This document shows positions 1 through 12,260 of a stretch of DNA of 64,000 bases, piece by piece. A model generated the notes under the pieces. It was not told where the DNA came from and searched no databases. It worked only from the letters and a program-made list of their open reading frames with translations. The DNA lies in the NCBI GenBank assembly GCA_009823395.1, contig CM020505.1, positions 2,241,629 to 2,305,628 on the forward strand, written 5' to 3'. This DNA comes from Thamnaconus septentrionalis. Lineage: Eukaryota > Chordata > Actinopteri > Tetraodontiformes > Monacanthidae. Position numbers and translations under genes: made by a program. Within the stretch, counting starts at the first letter, position 1; each line of letters opens with the position of its first letter.

Positions 1-400
1 GTGCATGCACGTGCACAGAATTGTGCATGATAACGTGTGCACAGTCATGACTTTAATAAAACCCGCGTAACCCATCAGTGGCCAGTGGCCCAATGGTGAA
101 ATGCACATTAATTGCTTGTTGATTTTGCAATTGCTTTTAAGAAAAAAAAAAAAAAAGAAAACATTTGTCATCTGCTCACATTTCACATAAATCATGACAA
201 TGGCATCCAGACACAGAGTATTGCAACCGAGGCCTGCTAGCAATGAGGACAAAAGCAAAATTAAGGGAGCACAATAAATGAAAAAAAAAAGCCAGCTGCT
301 TTTGAGCATCAATTGGTGAATCCCAGCCATTAACAGATAGATTGCTTATTGTTAAATGGCATTGGCTATTGATTCACTACTCGCGTCTTTCGAGACACGT
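1..400. other. Repeat-poor non-coding block, possible conserved non-coding element
   Basis: The first 16 bases alternate purine and pyrimidine perfectly and contain the E-box CACGTG; related GTGCA words recur to about position 45. Bases 180-380 are unique-looking sequence with several ATTG/CAAT words and no open frame of note, interrupted by A-runs near 150 and 278. The texture is like a vertebrate enhancer, but conservation was not tested. Confidence 0.25.
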
Positions 401-1419
401 CAAAAAATGTTGTTGTTGCTCTCGGATTTGTTTTGTTTTGGCTTATTTTTATCATGACTGCAACTTTAGGCAACAAAAGAAAAATGGCTAATCAATTTTC
501 TTTCTTGCCAGTCCTCAATTAAGCAAACAAAAGTGTTTAGAATTTTTCTACATCTTGGAGCCAGTGGGGATTCAGTGATCAGCAGCAAAATACCAAAGAA
601 AAAAAAAAAAGGGTCACGAAACACAGTGGACAACAAAATGGCACATAGTCGCACGTCAAAGCACAGTTTCACTGCAGAGCATGTCTCTTGAATGTCACAA
701 AGAATTTCGTAGTGAAGCTTAAAGGGCTGCATACTTTCAACCAGAGTGCTGACAAACAGCTTAGCTTCAATAAACAGCTGCACAGAAAGAAAGAAAGAAA
801 GAAAGAAGTTCATAAAGAACACAGTCATTGTCACAATGAGTGAAGATATTCCTTCTGAGGAATAAAATATGGAGGTTATATTAAATGGGTGAATGAACTG
901 AAGGCCACATGGTTGCAACACTGAGAGGCATTTTAAAAGCAGAGAAGCCTTGGACAAACTGCAAATCAGAGGACATTAACTGGAACATTTTGTACTTGTG
1001 CAGTTCTGGGCTGCTTCCTTGATAAAAGGCCAAGACATCCAGTCTGGTTAAGACTCCCCATCCAACGCCCTAAAATCATATGATCATATAACAATGGTCT
1101 GGTCCTGGTAGACTGAAAGTACTAGTGAGCTACAGAGAATAAAACATGAACGAATGAAAGTGGTCTCAGCGTCGACAATAGATCACATTGCTTTGTTTGG
1201 GAACTCATCCCATTTTTGATGAATTTTGCTTTTTTTCGGAGGAATAACACGATTACCCAGTTATGCAATGTTTTCTTTTCGTTTGCTCTTTTTACACTGC
1301 GTAAATATTGCACTTCACCATCACTAAATGATGACCTGCCCTCAGTCTACTCATTCCTCAGCAGCTAATCCCCTCAGCCCTTTGCTAATATATCCGTTAC
1401 TTGAGTGATGCCACCATAA
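401..1419. other. Non-coding stretch with A-runs and a GAAA microsatellite
   Basis: It holds a 163-codon reverse-strand open frame (466-957), the longest in the window. The frame runs through a poly-A tract (598-610), read as poly-Phe, and a GAAA tract (785-808), read as Phe/Leu/Ser. It is hydrophobic, but I recognise no receptor or transporter family signature, no splice context and no plausible domain, so I treat it as a chance opening. Nothing else is recognisable. Confidence 0.4.
785..808. repeat. (GAAA)n microsatellite
   Basis: About six consecutive GAAA units read directly from the sequence. Confidence 0.9.
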
Positions 1420-1690
1420 GCCAGCCGCAGTCAGTGAATAGGATTAAAGCAAAGACATCCGTCTTCTGCTTTCCTTTGTGTGCAGTCATGGCGAGCGAGT
1501 TTTATTAATGAAAGAGGTTATCACCATTGTTGATGTGCATTTAGATCTGTTTATTAGACCGAAGATTTCTACAGAATGCAAATTAGTCAGCATCTTTTCC
1601 CAAGGAAAGTAAACCCATCAAGCAGGCGCTGCCTGGAAGGTAACACAGCAGGTTTCAGGATTCAAGTGGTCTTTTCTTAGCCATTCAGAG
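1420..1690. other. Candidate conserved non-coding block
   Basis: Unique, non-repetitive sequence with homeodomain-like and octamer-like words (for example ATGCAAATTAG near 1576) and no coding signal. It is called on texture only; an alternative is ordinary unique intergenic DNA. Confidence 0.25.
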
Positions 1691-3937
1691 GGAAAGGAAA
1701 ACATTGCTTGCGCGATGATAATATCATTGGGTTGCATCGCTGGCAGGAGTTTCAGTTGACTATGCAAGATTCCAAGCATTGAAGCTGCCTCACAGGGGTA
1801 TATCTATATTTTTTTTATTTGTTTTTTTTGCATTAAAGAGTTGGCTCATTAGCAAACATTTGACCTTAGCTTGCATTCTGCAATACATTTTGTTCAACTC
1901 TCCATTTAACGTTCGCAAATAATAAACCTTTTTCAGCCAAGCAGTTCAAATTCTGATCCTTATCAAGCAGCAAATTGATTTGATATGTGTCAGAACGCCA
2001 GTTTTTAGCAAGTTGTTTCACCACCTACAACCCACTGAAATGCTGCAATCAGATTGTACAAAGCGGGTTTGCTAAAGCCTTTTTTAAACCTTTAAATGAG
2101 GGGAACTCTGGGTTTACCACCCAGTCAAGCCCAGGAAACAGGAGTAACTCTTGCCAATTTCACAAAGAGAGGAAGCTTAATTTATGTGGTTGTAAGCAAG
2201 TGAAGCAGGTTTGTGGGAGCATAGGATGTCCTGTTGTTTAGATGAGGAGGCTGCTTTACTTCACAGGGAGCTGCATGCTTGCCTCATCGTGAGATTGCAA
2301 ATTGACCATCAATGGCTACTTCGCTGAGCAATTCTATTCTTAATCCCAGCCGATCACATACAGTACCTGGTATATACGTTTTTATATATATGTTTATATT
2401 TCTAACAATTAAAAGCTATTTTTGTGACGGCAGATTTCTCTCAGGGAAGTTGGCAATTTTAGAAGCCCTTTTTATGTCACTGTTGTGATAAGGCATTTTA
2501 GTAAAGAGCAATCTTCAGACGTAAGGCCAACTGTGAAAAACATAATAACACAGCATGATTTGTTTTTTTCAAAAAAAAATTGAAAGAAATGTGGCGTATG
2601 TGTCTGTGTAGAAAAGCAGAGTTCTTGCAAAATATTACTGATGCTTTGCTAAATTCACATTTTAAGGCAGCTATGACAAACTAAAAAGGATCTTGTGCAC
2701 AAAGAATTCTGCTTTCGAAAACATTTTAATTCAAGAGAAAAATATCAGTTCTCGCTGAGAAGCAGATGAAAGTGCATTTATTTTACGATGATGATGGTTT
2801 CTTTCAGTTTCAGGTGTTGAAGTGGGCATTTTACAAATAGCAGCCTGAATTCTTTGTCATACAGACAGAAAAAAAAAATGCAGTATTATTATTATTTTGG
2901 AACAGCACGCACTGCACGACATTGTTCTAGTTTACTAAATAAAGTTGGACTATATATGCAAATTGGCAGGAGTTCTTTATAAATCATAACTTGAAAAATG
3001 TGGCAAAATTCCCATGTCTCAGACATACAAGAGACAGAATATTATCATCAAATGGAAAGAAAACTTTAACTTTTGAGCATTTGCACCACTGCTGGGAATG
3101 TGGGTCACATTAGCTCAAAAGCCAGTTATCATAATGTGTCAGCCCTTTTTATGTGTCTATCACACCCCCCGTCAACAACTTTTAGTGTCAGTGTCTCTCT
3201 GGGTTGCTTAAGATTCTGTTCTTTTAGAGCGGGGACAAGTTGACATTCCAGTCCATGCATATCATTAGTCGTTTCATTTCACTGTTGTTTTGATGTCAGG
3301 CGTCAGACTTTGGCCCTATCACATCCTATTAAGAAGAGACTTTAACAAATGTGCAGCCCAAATCTGTTTTTTTGTATTCTTTTCCCTGTTTGGATGAAAA
3401 GTATAAAATGAGTGGCAATATTTAGTGATTTAAAGGTTTTGAGAAGAATACTGCACTTTGACGATGTAGGTCAAGAATGTTCTCCATCACTCTTTTCACA
3501 CAGGCGCTCTGAGGCAGCTTTCATAGCCCTTTTAGCCACCCTGCTAAAGGTTGGGTGGTGCCACTTGAACCACCATGTAGCTAGCTACAGAGCTAGCGTT
3601 GCTCGCACCTCACTGGACTCCAAGTTCCAAGATCGGATGACTCTGATGTTGCGCGTGTGATCCACCACCGCAGGACGACTAAAGAACAATGTAGAGGAAA
3701 AGCAGCGCTAACCCGGTGCTAACTAGCCAAGGTAGCGTAAACGGCCGCAACTTGAGGAGAGTGTGAGGTCCCCAAGTGTTTGACGCTCCAAGCAGGAAGA
3801 CATTTCAAAACAAATGAGTATTGCATTCCTGGACAAGAAGGAGAATGTCTAGGTGTATTTGTGTGATTTTTACTTCTTTAATTGTCTCTTGCATCATCTG
3901 CAGCCTGTAACATAATGCACACACAGGCATTAGCTCA
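1691..3937. other. AT-rich unique DNA, no gene seen
   Basis: It contains a T-tract near 1809-1828 and many A/T runs. Open frames here (84 codons at 1987-2241 and 82 codons at 3412-3660, both forward) match no family. Around 3575-3600 the word GCTAGC/TAGCTA is reiterated, possibly the edge of an old repeat, but I cannot classify it. Confidence 0.4.
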
Positions 3938-4109
3938 GCACTAGCTCTGCAACAGGCAATCTGTGACTTGAGTGGCGTCTATATCCTGGGCTCATAATAT
4001 ATACATATACAGTACATATATATATATATATATATTATTTCACTACCTCCTAAACATCTCTGGTATTGGACGGATGTGTGGTCCTAACTGAAATGTCCTA
4101 ACTGAAATG

Positions 4110-4199
<90 letters not shown>

Positions 4200-4240
4200 C
4201 ACTAGCTCTGCAACAGGCGATCGGTGACTTGAGTGGCATC
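3938..4240. repeat. Local partial duplication bracketing TA microsatellites
   Basis: A block of about 42 bp at 3938-3979 recurs at 4199-4240 with a few substitutions. Between the copies are a TA run (about 4015-4035), a unique segment (4037-4114) and a long TA run (4114-4198). Within the unique segment the 14-bp word TCCTAACTGAAATG is repeated in tandem (about 4082-4109). The unique segment recurs at 5653-5717. This could be an insertion with a long flanking duplication, or an incomplete tandem duplication; the sequence alone does not decide. Confidence 0.75.
4114..4198. repeat. (TA)n microsatellite, about 85 bp
   Basis: Uninterrupted alternating TA. The tyrosine/isoleucine open frames over it on both strands are artefacts of the repeat. 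Confidence 0.95.
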
Positions 4241-4350
4241 AGGACCCCCCTCCCAGTTATTACTGCCACTGGTGCCTATGTGCAATGCTTCACAAATAGC
4301 CAATCCACGCTAAAGCCTACTCTCTCCTATTGCTAGTGATAATGGTGATA

Positions 4351-4513
4351 ATGAAATATTACAATGGCCCTGCGATGAACTGGCGACTTGTCCAGGGTGT
4401 CACCCTGCCTTCGCCCTAAGACAGCTGGGATAGGCTCCAGCAGACCCCCGTGACCCTGAATAGGAATAAGCGGGTATAGAAGATGAATGAATGAATGAAT
4501 GAAATATTACAAT
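4351..4513 (+). mobile_element. Short RTE/Rex3-type retrocopy with 15-bp target-site duplication
   Basis: The inserted part (4366-4498) begins just upstream of GCGATGAACTGGCGAC, carries the AGCTGGGATAGGCTCCAGCA core common in fish genomes, and ends in a GAATG tandem tail. It is bounded by perfect 15-bp direct repeats, ATGAAATATTACAAT, at 4351-4365 and 4499-4513. Target duplication plus a simple 3' tail is the signature of target-primed LINE or SINE insertion. RTE/Rex3 elements are known for GATG-type 3' tails, so I assign it to that group or to a SINE that borrows its tail. The copy at 28344 is nearly identical. Confidence 0.85.
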
Positions 4514-5652
4514 CATTGACAGCAACGGTGAAATCAATTGGTAAAGCACTGTAGCCTCATTCCTAATAAGCCTTGAAACGCCTCATGCTGTTTGATGGCT
4601 AAGACTGTTTTCCTTTACTCGGACACTGTCTCCACTGCCCTCTACTTCTGCCCTATTCTGCGGAGGCGAATGGCAGGCTGGCACCCCATTGCCCCGCGCC
4701 TGACATCCACTCGACTCCAACATGTTCTCCACTTCATTTACCTTATGCTTCGCTCCACTGCCAGACCAAGGCCAGAGGCCAGGACACAGACAGATATGCA
4801 CCTGCGAGGGAAAGCATCCCCTGGGATTAAAGTAGGCAGTTAATTTTGTTTAGCTGTGTGACAGGGTGTTTTTAATTTTACCTGCCAGAACAGGTTTGCT
4901 CTGGTGCTCTCCCTGGACCACAGTCCAATGTGACCTATTATTTCCATATGGTCGAGGCTCTGAAGCTCAAGATCGCTGCAAATGCTGGCAACATTTGTGT
5001 AGGTCTGCATATATTCTGAACATAAATACTCTGATTTACATTAAGATCACTTTAGTCTGATGAGTGTCACCATTTTGTCCGTTTCCATTGTTAACTTTTT
5101 TTCATGTCACTTGAAGAAATTAAAACAAATAAAAGAAAACATTTTTTTTCCAGTATTGAAACAAAATAAATAATGAAATTCATTTTTCAATTCATTCAAA
5201 TACTTAATGAGGGATAACAAGGACAAAATGTTGTTTTTTATATTAGTATAACGATATATGTGAATTACCATAGCAACATCACCCTATACAGTCGAAGTCA
5301 CTCCACAGAGAATTCTATTACAAAAAAATCAATCAACAAAATATTCCCTTAAAACTACAAAATACCAGGAAGTACACTGAAAAATTAAACAAGCTGGAAA
5401 ACTGCTATGTTTACATGTGCACTTCACATCCATGTGTCTGTCCTCGACATGCAATTCACTCACAAGTTTTAAAAGTCAAAAGTAATTCTCCAGTGCAATT
5501 CTGATAAATTGGCATGCCAAAGTTCTCAGTTTTAGCACAAAATGGTAAAAGGAGGCTATTTAGCTTTTGCAACCAAAAAGCTGCTGACCTGTATGAAGGC
5601 TTTTGTAAGTACAGAGCTGAATACATTACATGTAATAGAATGAGGTATTTTT
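4514..5652. other. Unique AT-rich DNA, no gene seen
   Basis: Short overlapping open frames on both strands at 4583-4843 arise in a GC-richer patch and match nothing I recognise. From about 5090 the sequence is A/T-run rich. Confidence 0.4.
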
Positions 5653-5717
5653 ATTTCACTACCTCCTAAACATCTCTGGTATTGGACGGATGTGTAAGTC
5701 CTAACTGAAATGTGCCA
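5653..5717 (+). repeat. Second copy of the 4037-4114 segment
   Basis: About 65 bp nearly identical to 4037-4114, starting ATTTCACTACCTCC and ending with GTGCCA. It lacks the tandem 14-bp word seen in the first copy and has no TA microsatellite at its edge. It is either a dispersed repeat or a local duplication 1.5 kb away. Confidence 0.85.
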
Positions 5718-6769
5718 AGCAAGCCTTTGTTCCACTGAACTTCAGTTCCAGCAAACTGATGTTTGCAGTCTTCTGGAGTTGATTTAGAAAGAGCTCGTCA
5801 AATATTAGGAGAGTGTGGAAATACTTGCCGTCGTAAAACAGCACAAACATTTAAAGCTGTCCCCTCATCGTATCAAAGTGATATCCTCTAAGAACTCCCT
5901 GCAAGGTGACCCATGTAAAGATGTTCATCCTCTTAACACAGAAGAGCGGCCTCATCTTGTCAAAGAGGACATAAACTGCCCATGCCATCAAACACATTTC
6001 ATTTTGCTTGCAGCATAAAAATAGACTTTCCACATTCTGCGCTGTTACTTTCTGTAAATCTACATCGACGCCTCGAAAAACACTTCACCACATGACCAAA
6101 CACCTACGGTTCTTCAAAGTGGAACGCCCTCATGTACATATCACCACTCTAACAACCCACTCAGCTTTTGACACATTGGAGTACGGTTAAAAAGACAATG
6201 TTACTGGCATAACCATTGTTCCAAAACCGCACCTAGTGCAGCAGTAGTGCATTACATCAAGATGTTTAACAAGTTAAAAAGCGCTCCCTGTGCTCGGCAG
6301 CTTTGCACAATCAGAGAAAAAAAAAAAAAAAGTGCATTCACCCACCTACAGCACGCACACACTTCTTTTCCTTGGACGCGCTGTCGTAAATGATCTTTGG
6401 GTGCTCTTCCAACACAAAAACATTATTGACTTGTAAACGAGAGTGATTATAAAGAAAGAGCAAGATGCAATAAATGATCTAATGATGTATGATGATAATG
6501 ATGATGTAATAAAAAACAAAAAAACTTGATTTGCCTGAAGCCACGTCACTGGACATTTCACCAACAAGATCACCCCCAAGCAGCAGGGGAAGCAGGGCCG
6601 TTTGGGTGACTGTCACGAGGAAGCGGAGCTCCAAAGATCAGTCTGGAGGACACCACCCGCCATTCTTCGTCGCAGGCCTCCTCCGTACAAGTCCTGACCC
6701 CAAATAGGTTTGCCTCACCCAGTAGCACATCAACAGCTCATTGGCTCTTCCATAGTGAGACACCTTGAA
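5718..6769. other. Unique DNA, no gene seen
   Basis: Contains an A-tract near 6316-6331 and small ATG-initiated frames of 60-77 codons without family signatures. Confidence 0.4.
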
Positions 6770-7281
6770 GCGTATCCACTAGTAGCTACTCAGCTCGACC
6801 AGATTGGATTGTGCGTGTTTCCACTAGGTACTAACTGGTGCAGGTGCTAATAGATACTGACAGGTACTTCTTTGGTACCTGCTCCGCTGAGGTTCTGAGT
6901 GAGCCGGGCAGATACTAAAGTGTGATTAATCAACGGAGAGCAGGGTGCTGATTGGGTCAGATGTTGTTGAAACAGAAGAGTGAGTCCTTCGTGATTGTTT
7001 CACCTTCTATATTTTGTCTGCTTGGACAGGACACAAGTCAACTGTATTAAGCAAAGAATTGCGAGCCCCGCTGAAGTTTGTTGTCAAAAATCATTGTAAA
7101 TGCAAAAAGAAAAGATGCGAGTCCGTGGACAAGGAGAGTCGCACAAACGTCAAGGGACTTTCGACCAGCCTTGCAATGATGCCTCTTGCTGTGGTGGTAC
7201 CCAGCTGCATTGGAAACACACCCATACAGAGTCAAAGTAAGTAGTTTCCACCAGTACCTAGCTGGGTACTGGTGGAAACGC
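6770..7281. mobile_element. Non-autonomous DNA transposon with terminal inverted repeats
   Basis: The left end GCGTATCCACTAGTAGCTAC (6770) is the imperfect complement of the right end, whose reverse complement (from 7281) reads GCGTTTCCACCAGTACCCAG. Near both ends GGTAC-type words recur (GGTACTAACTGG, GGTACCTGCTC, GGGTACTGGTGG), which is characteristic of an abundant fish repeat whose ends read GTGGAAACGC. Its length is about 510 bp and I see no transposase. The superfamily is uncertain and no flanking duplication is evident. Confidence 0.7.
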
Positions 7282-8390
7282 CCTAGGACAGCCAGCGGCT
7301 ATAATTCAATGCATTCCCATACTGTAGGGCCAAAGAAGGTGAATCTGCAGAGAAAATGGAGGAAAGTGGTTACTTACCTTTCTAGACTTAAATAATACTA
7401 GCAGACTTGTGATCAAACTTATTACAAAACTGAGACTTGATGAAAATGATCAGCACAAGACAGTTTCCTTGTATTTTATATACCTTAAGTCGTTGGTGCA
7501 AGAAGAAAACACACCTTTAGCAACTTAAAGCTCTGTAACAAGGACGAATCACGTCACCAGGTTATGAGGCAGAAAAAGAAGACAATTTTCACACTCAATG
7601 TCTGCTCAGAAGAATTTTGGCCTGTGGACATAAGTAGCTGATGACAGCTGTTATATGAATTCTGATTCAGCCAGCATCTACGTGATTATCCCGGTAGAGC
7701 TGTGCAACCCTTCAGGCAGCCAAGTAGAAGAGGAATACGGCCAATATGTGTTTATCTCCAACTCTTGAATATCCGACATGGATTGGCGCTCAAGCGGTGC
7801 TTCCCAGTTGTAAAGTCTTAAACCCTGAAGCGCATGAATAAAAAAATTAAACCCTAATCTGCTGTTTTTTTAACATAGTTGGGCAATTTTGATCCTCGAA
7901 ATGCAAAAAGATAAACAAGCAGTGACTTTTAAATGCAATTTATTTCTCCAGGTAATTCAGTTTTAATAGTGCTAAACTGAAAAATGCTGACACCAAGGGT
8001 TAAATGAGAAGCCAGTCATGTTTTGAATCACTGATGAGATTCTACCAGCACGGCACAGCTGCTTTGAAAATACAACTTCTTGATATTAAAAAAATTAATC
8101 ATGAAAATTGACACACACAGGGAGTGTCCGAACATTATTCTGACTGATACCTTGTGGCGCCTCAGTGAGTCCAAGGATAGAGAATGGGTCATGACTTCAT
8201 AGGTGTAATCCTGTCCAATTCCATACAGATGGGGATTGGTGCAGTGGCAAAAGGGTTTTTGCTTAGTTGATTTCATTTCATTTCCTCGATCAACCATCAA
8301 TTTTAACATCAACAAATTAATTTTACCCTGGCAAACCTTTTTAGTAGTCCTTTTGATCATTCCCAAGTACTAGGTAATCCCTCTAATGGG
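7282..8390. other. Unique DNA, no gene seen
   Basis: The 112-codon reverse frame at 8028-8366 is the only sizeable opening and has no recognisable domain. Confidence 0.4.
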
Positions 8391-8580
8391 GCGTTTACAC
8401 CAACCTTGACAAAGACAATGTAATCACAAGAAACACAAGTGTCACATAATGCAATCGTAATTGGTTCGTGTTGAAAAGTTCAATTTTTTCCAATTTCAAG
8501 CGATGGCGAAGCAACAGACACATTGTGTTTAAGAGTCTCTGTGCATCGGCTCTGCATGTCGTCACGTTTGGCGTGAACGC
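8391..8580. mobile_element. 190-bp MITE-like element
   Basis: The left end GCGTTTACACCAA (8391-8403) pairs with the right end, whose reverse complement is GCGTTCACGCCAAA (from 8580). The subterminal words GATGTAAT/AATGTAATC and CAAGAAACACAAGTG also occur in reverse orientation at 21245-21306, marking a shared family. Too short to code for a transposase. Confidence 0.7.
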
Positions 8581-9110
8581 GGCTTCACTCATCTTCAAGC
8601 TTAGGTCACAATTACCTCTATTTTTTTTTCAATGGGAAGTTTTCTCCTTTTACTGAATGTATGTGATATGTTATGAGGCATTGGCATTGCTTCCAGCCAA
8701 CTGATGCCATAGTCATCATCTACTTGTGCTTCGATCTGTACTAAATTTTCATATTTTTCGAGAACAAAAAACAATTTCAGAATTTGTTACAACGCTCAAC
8801 ATTGGGCAGATTGTCAAGGTCAATTACATTATGGTTAAATATAGTGAGGAAATACCAGTGCCAGCAGCCAAACGGAAGATGCTGCAGTATAACAAATTAT
8901 AGGTTATTTATAATGACGAATAAGCGATGACAGCCATCACCGTCTGACTTTTCCAAGATCAGCGGGGAGAAAGAGAAGCTGCCTACCACTGGGGAAATGA
9001 GTCTGTTTTACTGTACAAGGCACCAGTGAACAATTAACATGCACGTCACAATCCATTTCACTGTGGGAGCTGCGGCTCATAAAAAAATAAAATAAAATAA
9101 AAAGAATCTG
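8581..9110. other. Unique DNA, no gene seen
   Basis: A/T-run rich; ends in an AAAAT tandem stretch at about 9080-9103. Confidence 0.4.
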
Positions 9111-10040
9111 AGAGCCTTTTGTCGGCGGAGCCGCCTTCATTTCCCCAAGTCTATTGGTCTCGCTGTTTCTGTGTCCTACATGCGCGTGACGGAACTGTAA
9201 CAGAGATCTTGGGAGCAGCAGAACGTAGCCGTGTGAACATGTGTCAGAGGAACCTCTACTGGGAGCGTCACGCTCCTAATATAAAGTCCATCTGCAGCCC
9301 ACGCGATGAATAACAACGCTTCCTCTTTGTATTATTGACTCCTCCCCGCTCCCTGCTTTAATGATTATGCCTTTGTCCTTTGTGCTAAAAGTCCTGAAGG
9401 AAACATTCCATTACTGTTAGGAGCAGGGGGTGTGGGGGTGGCGGCAGAGCAAAAGGCTGGATTCTCCTGTCACATCAGCTCTTTATTATTCATTAGGGTC
9501 TCTTTCTTTTCCTGGCGTAAAAGGACCTTGATAAGCTATGTTTATTCATACACTAACCTTTTTAAATATTTCCAAGAGCTCTCCATCAAAGAGCTACCTG
9601 GCATACCGAATACCTCATCTTTGTTTCATTATTCAGTCGTCCTGCATACACTTCTCACTTAAGATGCAATACATGAGCGGCACCATCATGCTTCACTCTC
9701 TTTTCCATCCCACTTTGTCTCCGCAAATTGTCTCTGCATTGTCTGCATTCCCATTTAAGGCCCTTTCTACCGTTTTGAAAATAAATCATTCAAAGTATTA
9801 TTTATTCCCGCTGTCCTTGTTTTCTCCGAGCACATCATCACATTGACTTGGTCTCATTCAGATGATTCCCCTCAGGTAGGCCTGCTGATTAGTGCAGTCA
9901 CTTAAATGCTTTTTCTTCACCGTTTCCCCCACCTGCCCACAACTGGGCTTTTTCATTATTTAAATTGCACCAGGGGATTTCTCACATTATGTGAAAGGAG
10001 CAGCATCAATATGAGATGGCTAAATAAAGTGAATGGAATG
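9111..10040. other. Unique DNA with two possible conserved segments
   Basis: Segments 9220-9420 and 9865-10030 are repeat-free with TAATTA/TTTAATGATTA-like words and look enhancer-like. Between them the short forward frames (76 and 102 codons) overlap in different phases and have no family match. Texture evidence only. Confidence 0.25.
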
Positions 10041-11814
10041 AAAGGGATTGTTGAAGTCTTGTTTCGGTGAAAAGAAGCAAAATAAAATACTGATGAGAGC
10101 AACTACTGCAATATCAAATTTCTAAAAAGAAATCCACTCTGTCTCTTTCTGTGTGTGTGTGTGTGTGTGTTAACCCTAGAAAGCCTGACCCATCAAAAAA
10201 ATATACATATATTTTATTTTTTCACTGAGAGTACAGTATGCTACTCTAAAAGGTTGCTGATCCTTCCCTTGCACATTTCCTCTCATGCAATATTGCCTTC
10301 TTTGCCTCCATCTGTTTCTATTTCTCTTGAATTTTGTTGATTTCATCATAATGACTCTGTTTTCCTCTCTGCCTTTAATAGGCTTCTTGGATGTGTTTCA
10401 GTGTGTGCTGTGCGTGTGTTAAAATGCTGTGCCTTTTTGTTACCTGAACATTAGGTATTGCTTCAACTCTGCCTTTTTTCAAAATACAGTGGCTTTGTGT
10501 TTGTTTCTTATCAATATAGTCCAGCAAGTAGCATCCTGCATCCTTGATGGTTTCATGTGCATCAAAAAGATAAAACTTTCTGCCGTCAAGTAACAATATT
10601 ATTAAAATATCAACCACGGCAAGAAAATACTCAAATGTAGTAAATCTACAGCACGCCAGGACGTCCTTGTGTGGTTCCAAGGTTGCAGGAGGTTTGCAGA
10701 GCTGGCAGCAACAACATGAACTTGTTTTTGTTTATTTTGTTGTTGTTTTTCTGAGAATCTTGAGGTCTTTACCTTTGAAATGATTAAAGTTATATATTGA
10801 CCATTCGCATTTCATACAAGACTTCGTTCCTAGCTTAGCAGCGTCACCTCTGTTCAGTGTGTTCGCAGCTCGGTGTGCCGCTTGCTCTGCTTTCCCTTGA
10901 TTCCTCTGCTCCTTGGCAAACTGCCCCTCCACCACACCAGCAGCACTTGGAGCGACGCGGCAGTTAGCGGCAAGTAGACACATGTTTCTTTTTCTCCGTG
11001 CCCACATTCTCCACTCTGCCAGCCAGCCATGATGCTTGGCAGGTTCTCAGTGACTCCATTGAATCCTGCAGTGACACAACTGGCACCAATAACACAATGT
11101 CAAAATATGGGCCAACTGTACAGCCAGATGCTTCTGCAAAAACAAAGGCCCTGTCCTAGTTAACACAGGTAATCTGCCGGGCCTAGAGTGGCGAGGCGCT
11201 TCACTCCTCCCTGCACCTCCATGTTCACTGCCAAGGGAGTAAAATACATTGTGAAAACTTCCTGACAACAATAGTTACAACCCTACGCTGCTAGTGATTG
11301 ACTCAGTGTCCAAAACGAGACAATGCAAAACAATCTCATGCCCAATAGAAAGGAAAACACCAGCACACTTGTGTTATCTGCTCTCACGAAGAGTCCCGCA
11401 AAGAATCTAGAGCAGTGGTTCTCAGCTGGCAACTGGAAGAATTTGCAACCTGGAATGTTTTTTTTTTTGTTTTTTGTTTTAATTGCACGATTTAAGTTGG
11501 AATGTTTGGTTGTGTGGCTTTTTCCTATGAATACTTTGTTCTGCATTTAATAGCAACTGTCTTCAAATGTGGCATTAAAAAACAGCTGAGGCCAGGCTGG
11601 GCATGTTCCACACTGGAAATGATGGACGCCGGCTGCACGACCTCAAGAGTGCAGACCACGATGAGAAGAGGCAGACAGAGAGGGGGTATCGGTCTCACCT
11701 GACAGCTATTGAGTTTTTCAGGAAATGTTTATTAGTTATATTAATTAGTAATTTAGCAGCCGTGCCAGTTTCCTATTCCTCCGTCTGGGTTAGTTGATTT
11801 TTTTTTTTTTTGTT
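10041..11814. other. Unique DNA with a short GT microsatellite; no gene seen
   Basis: A GT repeat lies at 10150-10171. The 101-codon reverse frame at 10375-10680 and the 91-codon reverse frame at 10732-11007 resemble no protein I know. A CAGTGGTTCTCA word at 11413 resembles a hAT terminus, but no partner end was found. T-rich runs occur at 11458-11480 and 11798-11810. Confidence 0.4.
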
Positions 11815-12260
11815 CAACTCTCTTGTGACCTCTCGCACGCTGGCAGACTCGTGGCGCTGTCAATCTCTATATCTGGCTGTTTGTTTTCCCCTCGCACTCC
11901 CATTCTTCCTTCAGATGAACTGTCACATCCCCTCCGCTGAGCATCAATCCAACCTTTGCAATCTGGCCACGGAGTCGCCGATGCCGAGTGCATGGCAGCA
12001 TCACTCAATCCACATTTTCCAACCGGTGGAATTTGAGGACATATAAACGAAACCTTGCTTGGATATGCACATTCCCACTCAGACTCATCAATCAGGGCTC
12101 ATGGGAGCCGCCGCACCGCAGATTGGTTTTAGCTTTCCTGGTGAATTGATTGAGAAACAGAAAGTAAAAGTAATGTGTTTGCCAATAAGTAGCCTGCCTG
12201 GCTCGATGCGAAACGGCATTAAACGCCCTGATTGCTGCTAACTACAATTACGAAGGCGAG
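11815..12260. other. Candidate conserved non-coding block
   Basis: A run of about 440 bp without repeats, moderately GC-balanced against its AT-rich surroundings, with ATCAATCA and TGATTGA words (TALE/PBX-like) at about 12088 and 12147 and ATTAAACG/CTACAATTACG near the end. Overlapping frames on both strands are under 80 codons. Strong by texture, untested by alignment. Confidence 0.35.

Noticed and set aside
466..957. 163-codon reverse open frame, longest in the window, hydrophobic
   Set aside because: It runs through poly-A and GAAA tracts, has no recognisable receptor or transporter motif, and no splice or promoter context. It is probably a chance opening.
4084..4336. Tyr/Ile repeat proteins on both strands
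   Set aside because: Translation of a TA microsatellite.
11413..11424. CAGTGGTTCTCA, like a hAT terminal repeat
   Set aside because: No matching inverted end found within the next few hundred bases; a 12-base word alone is too weak.
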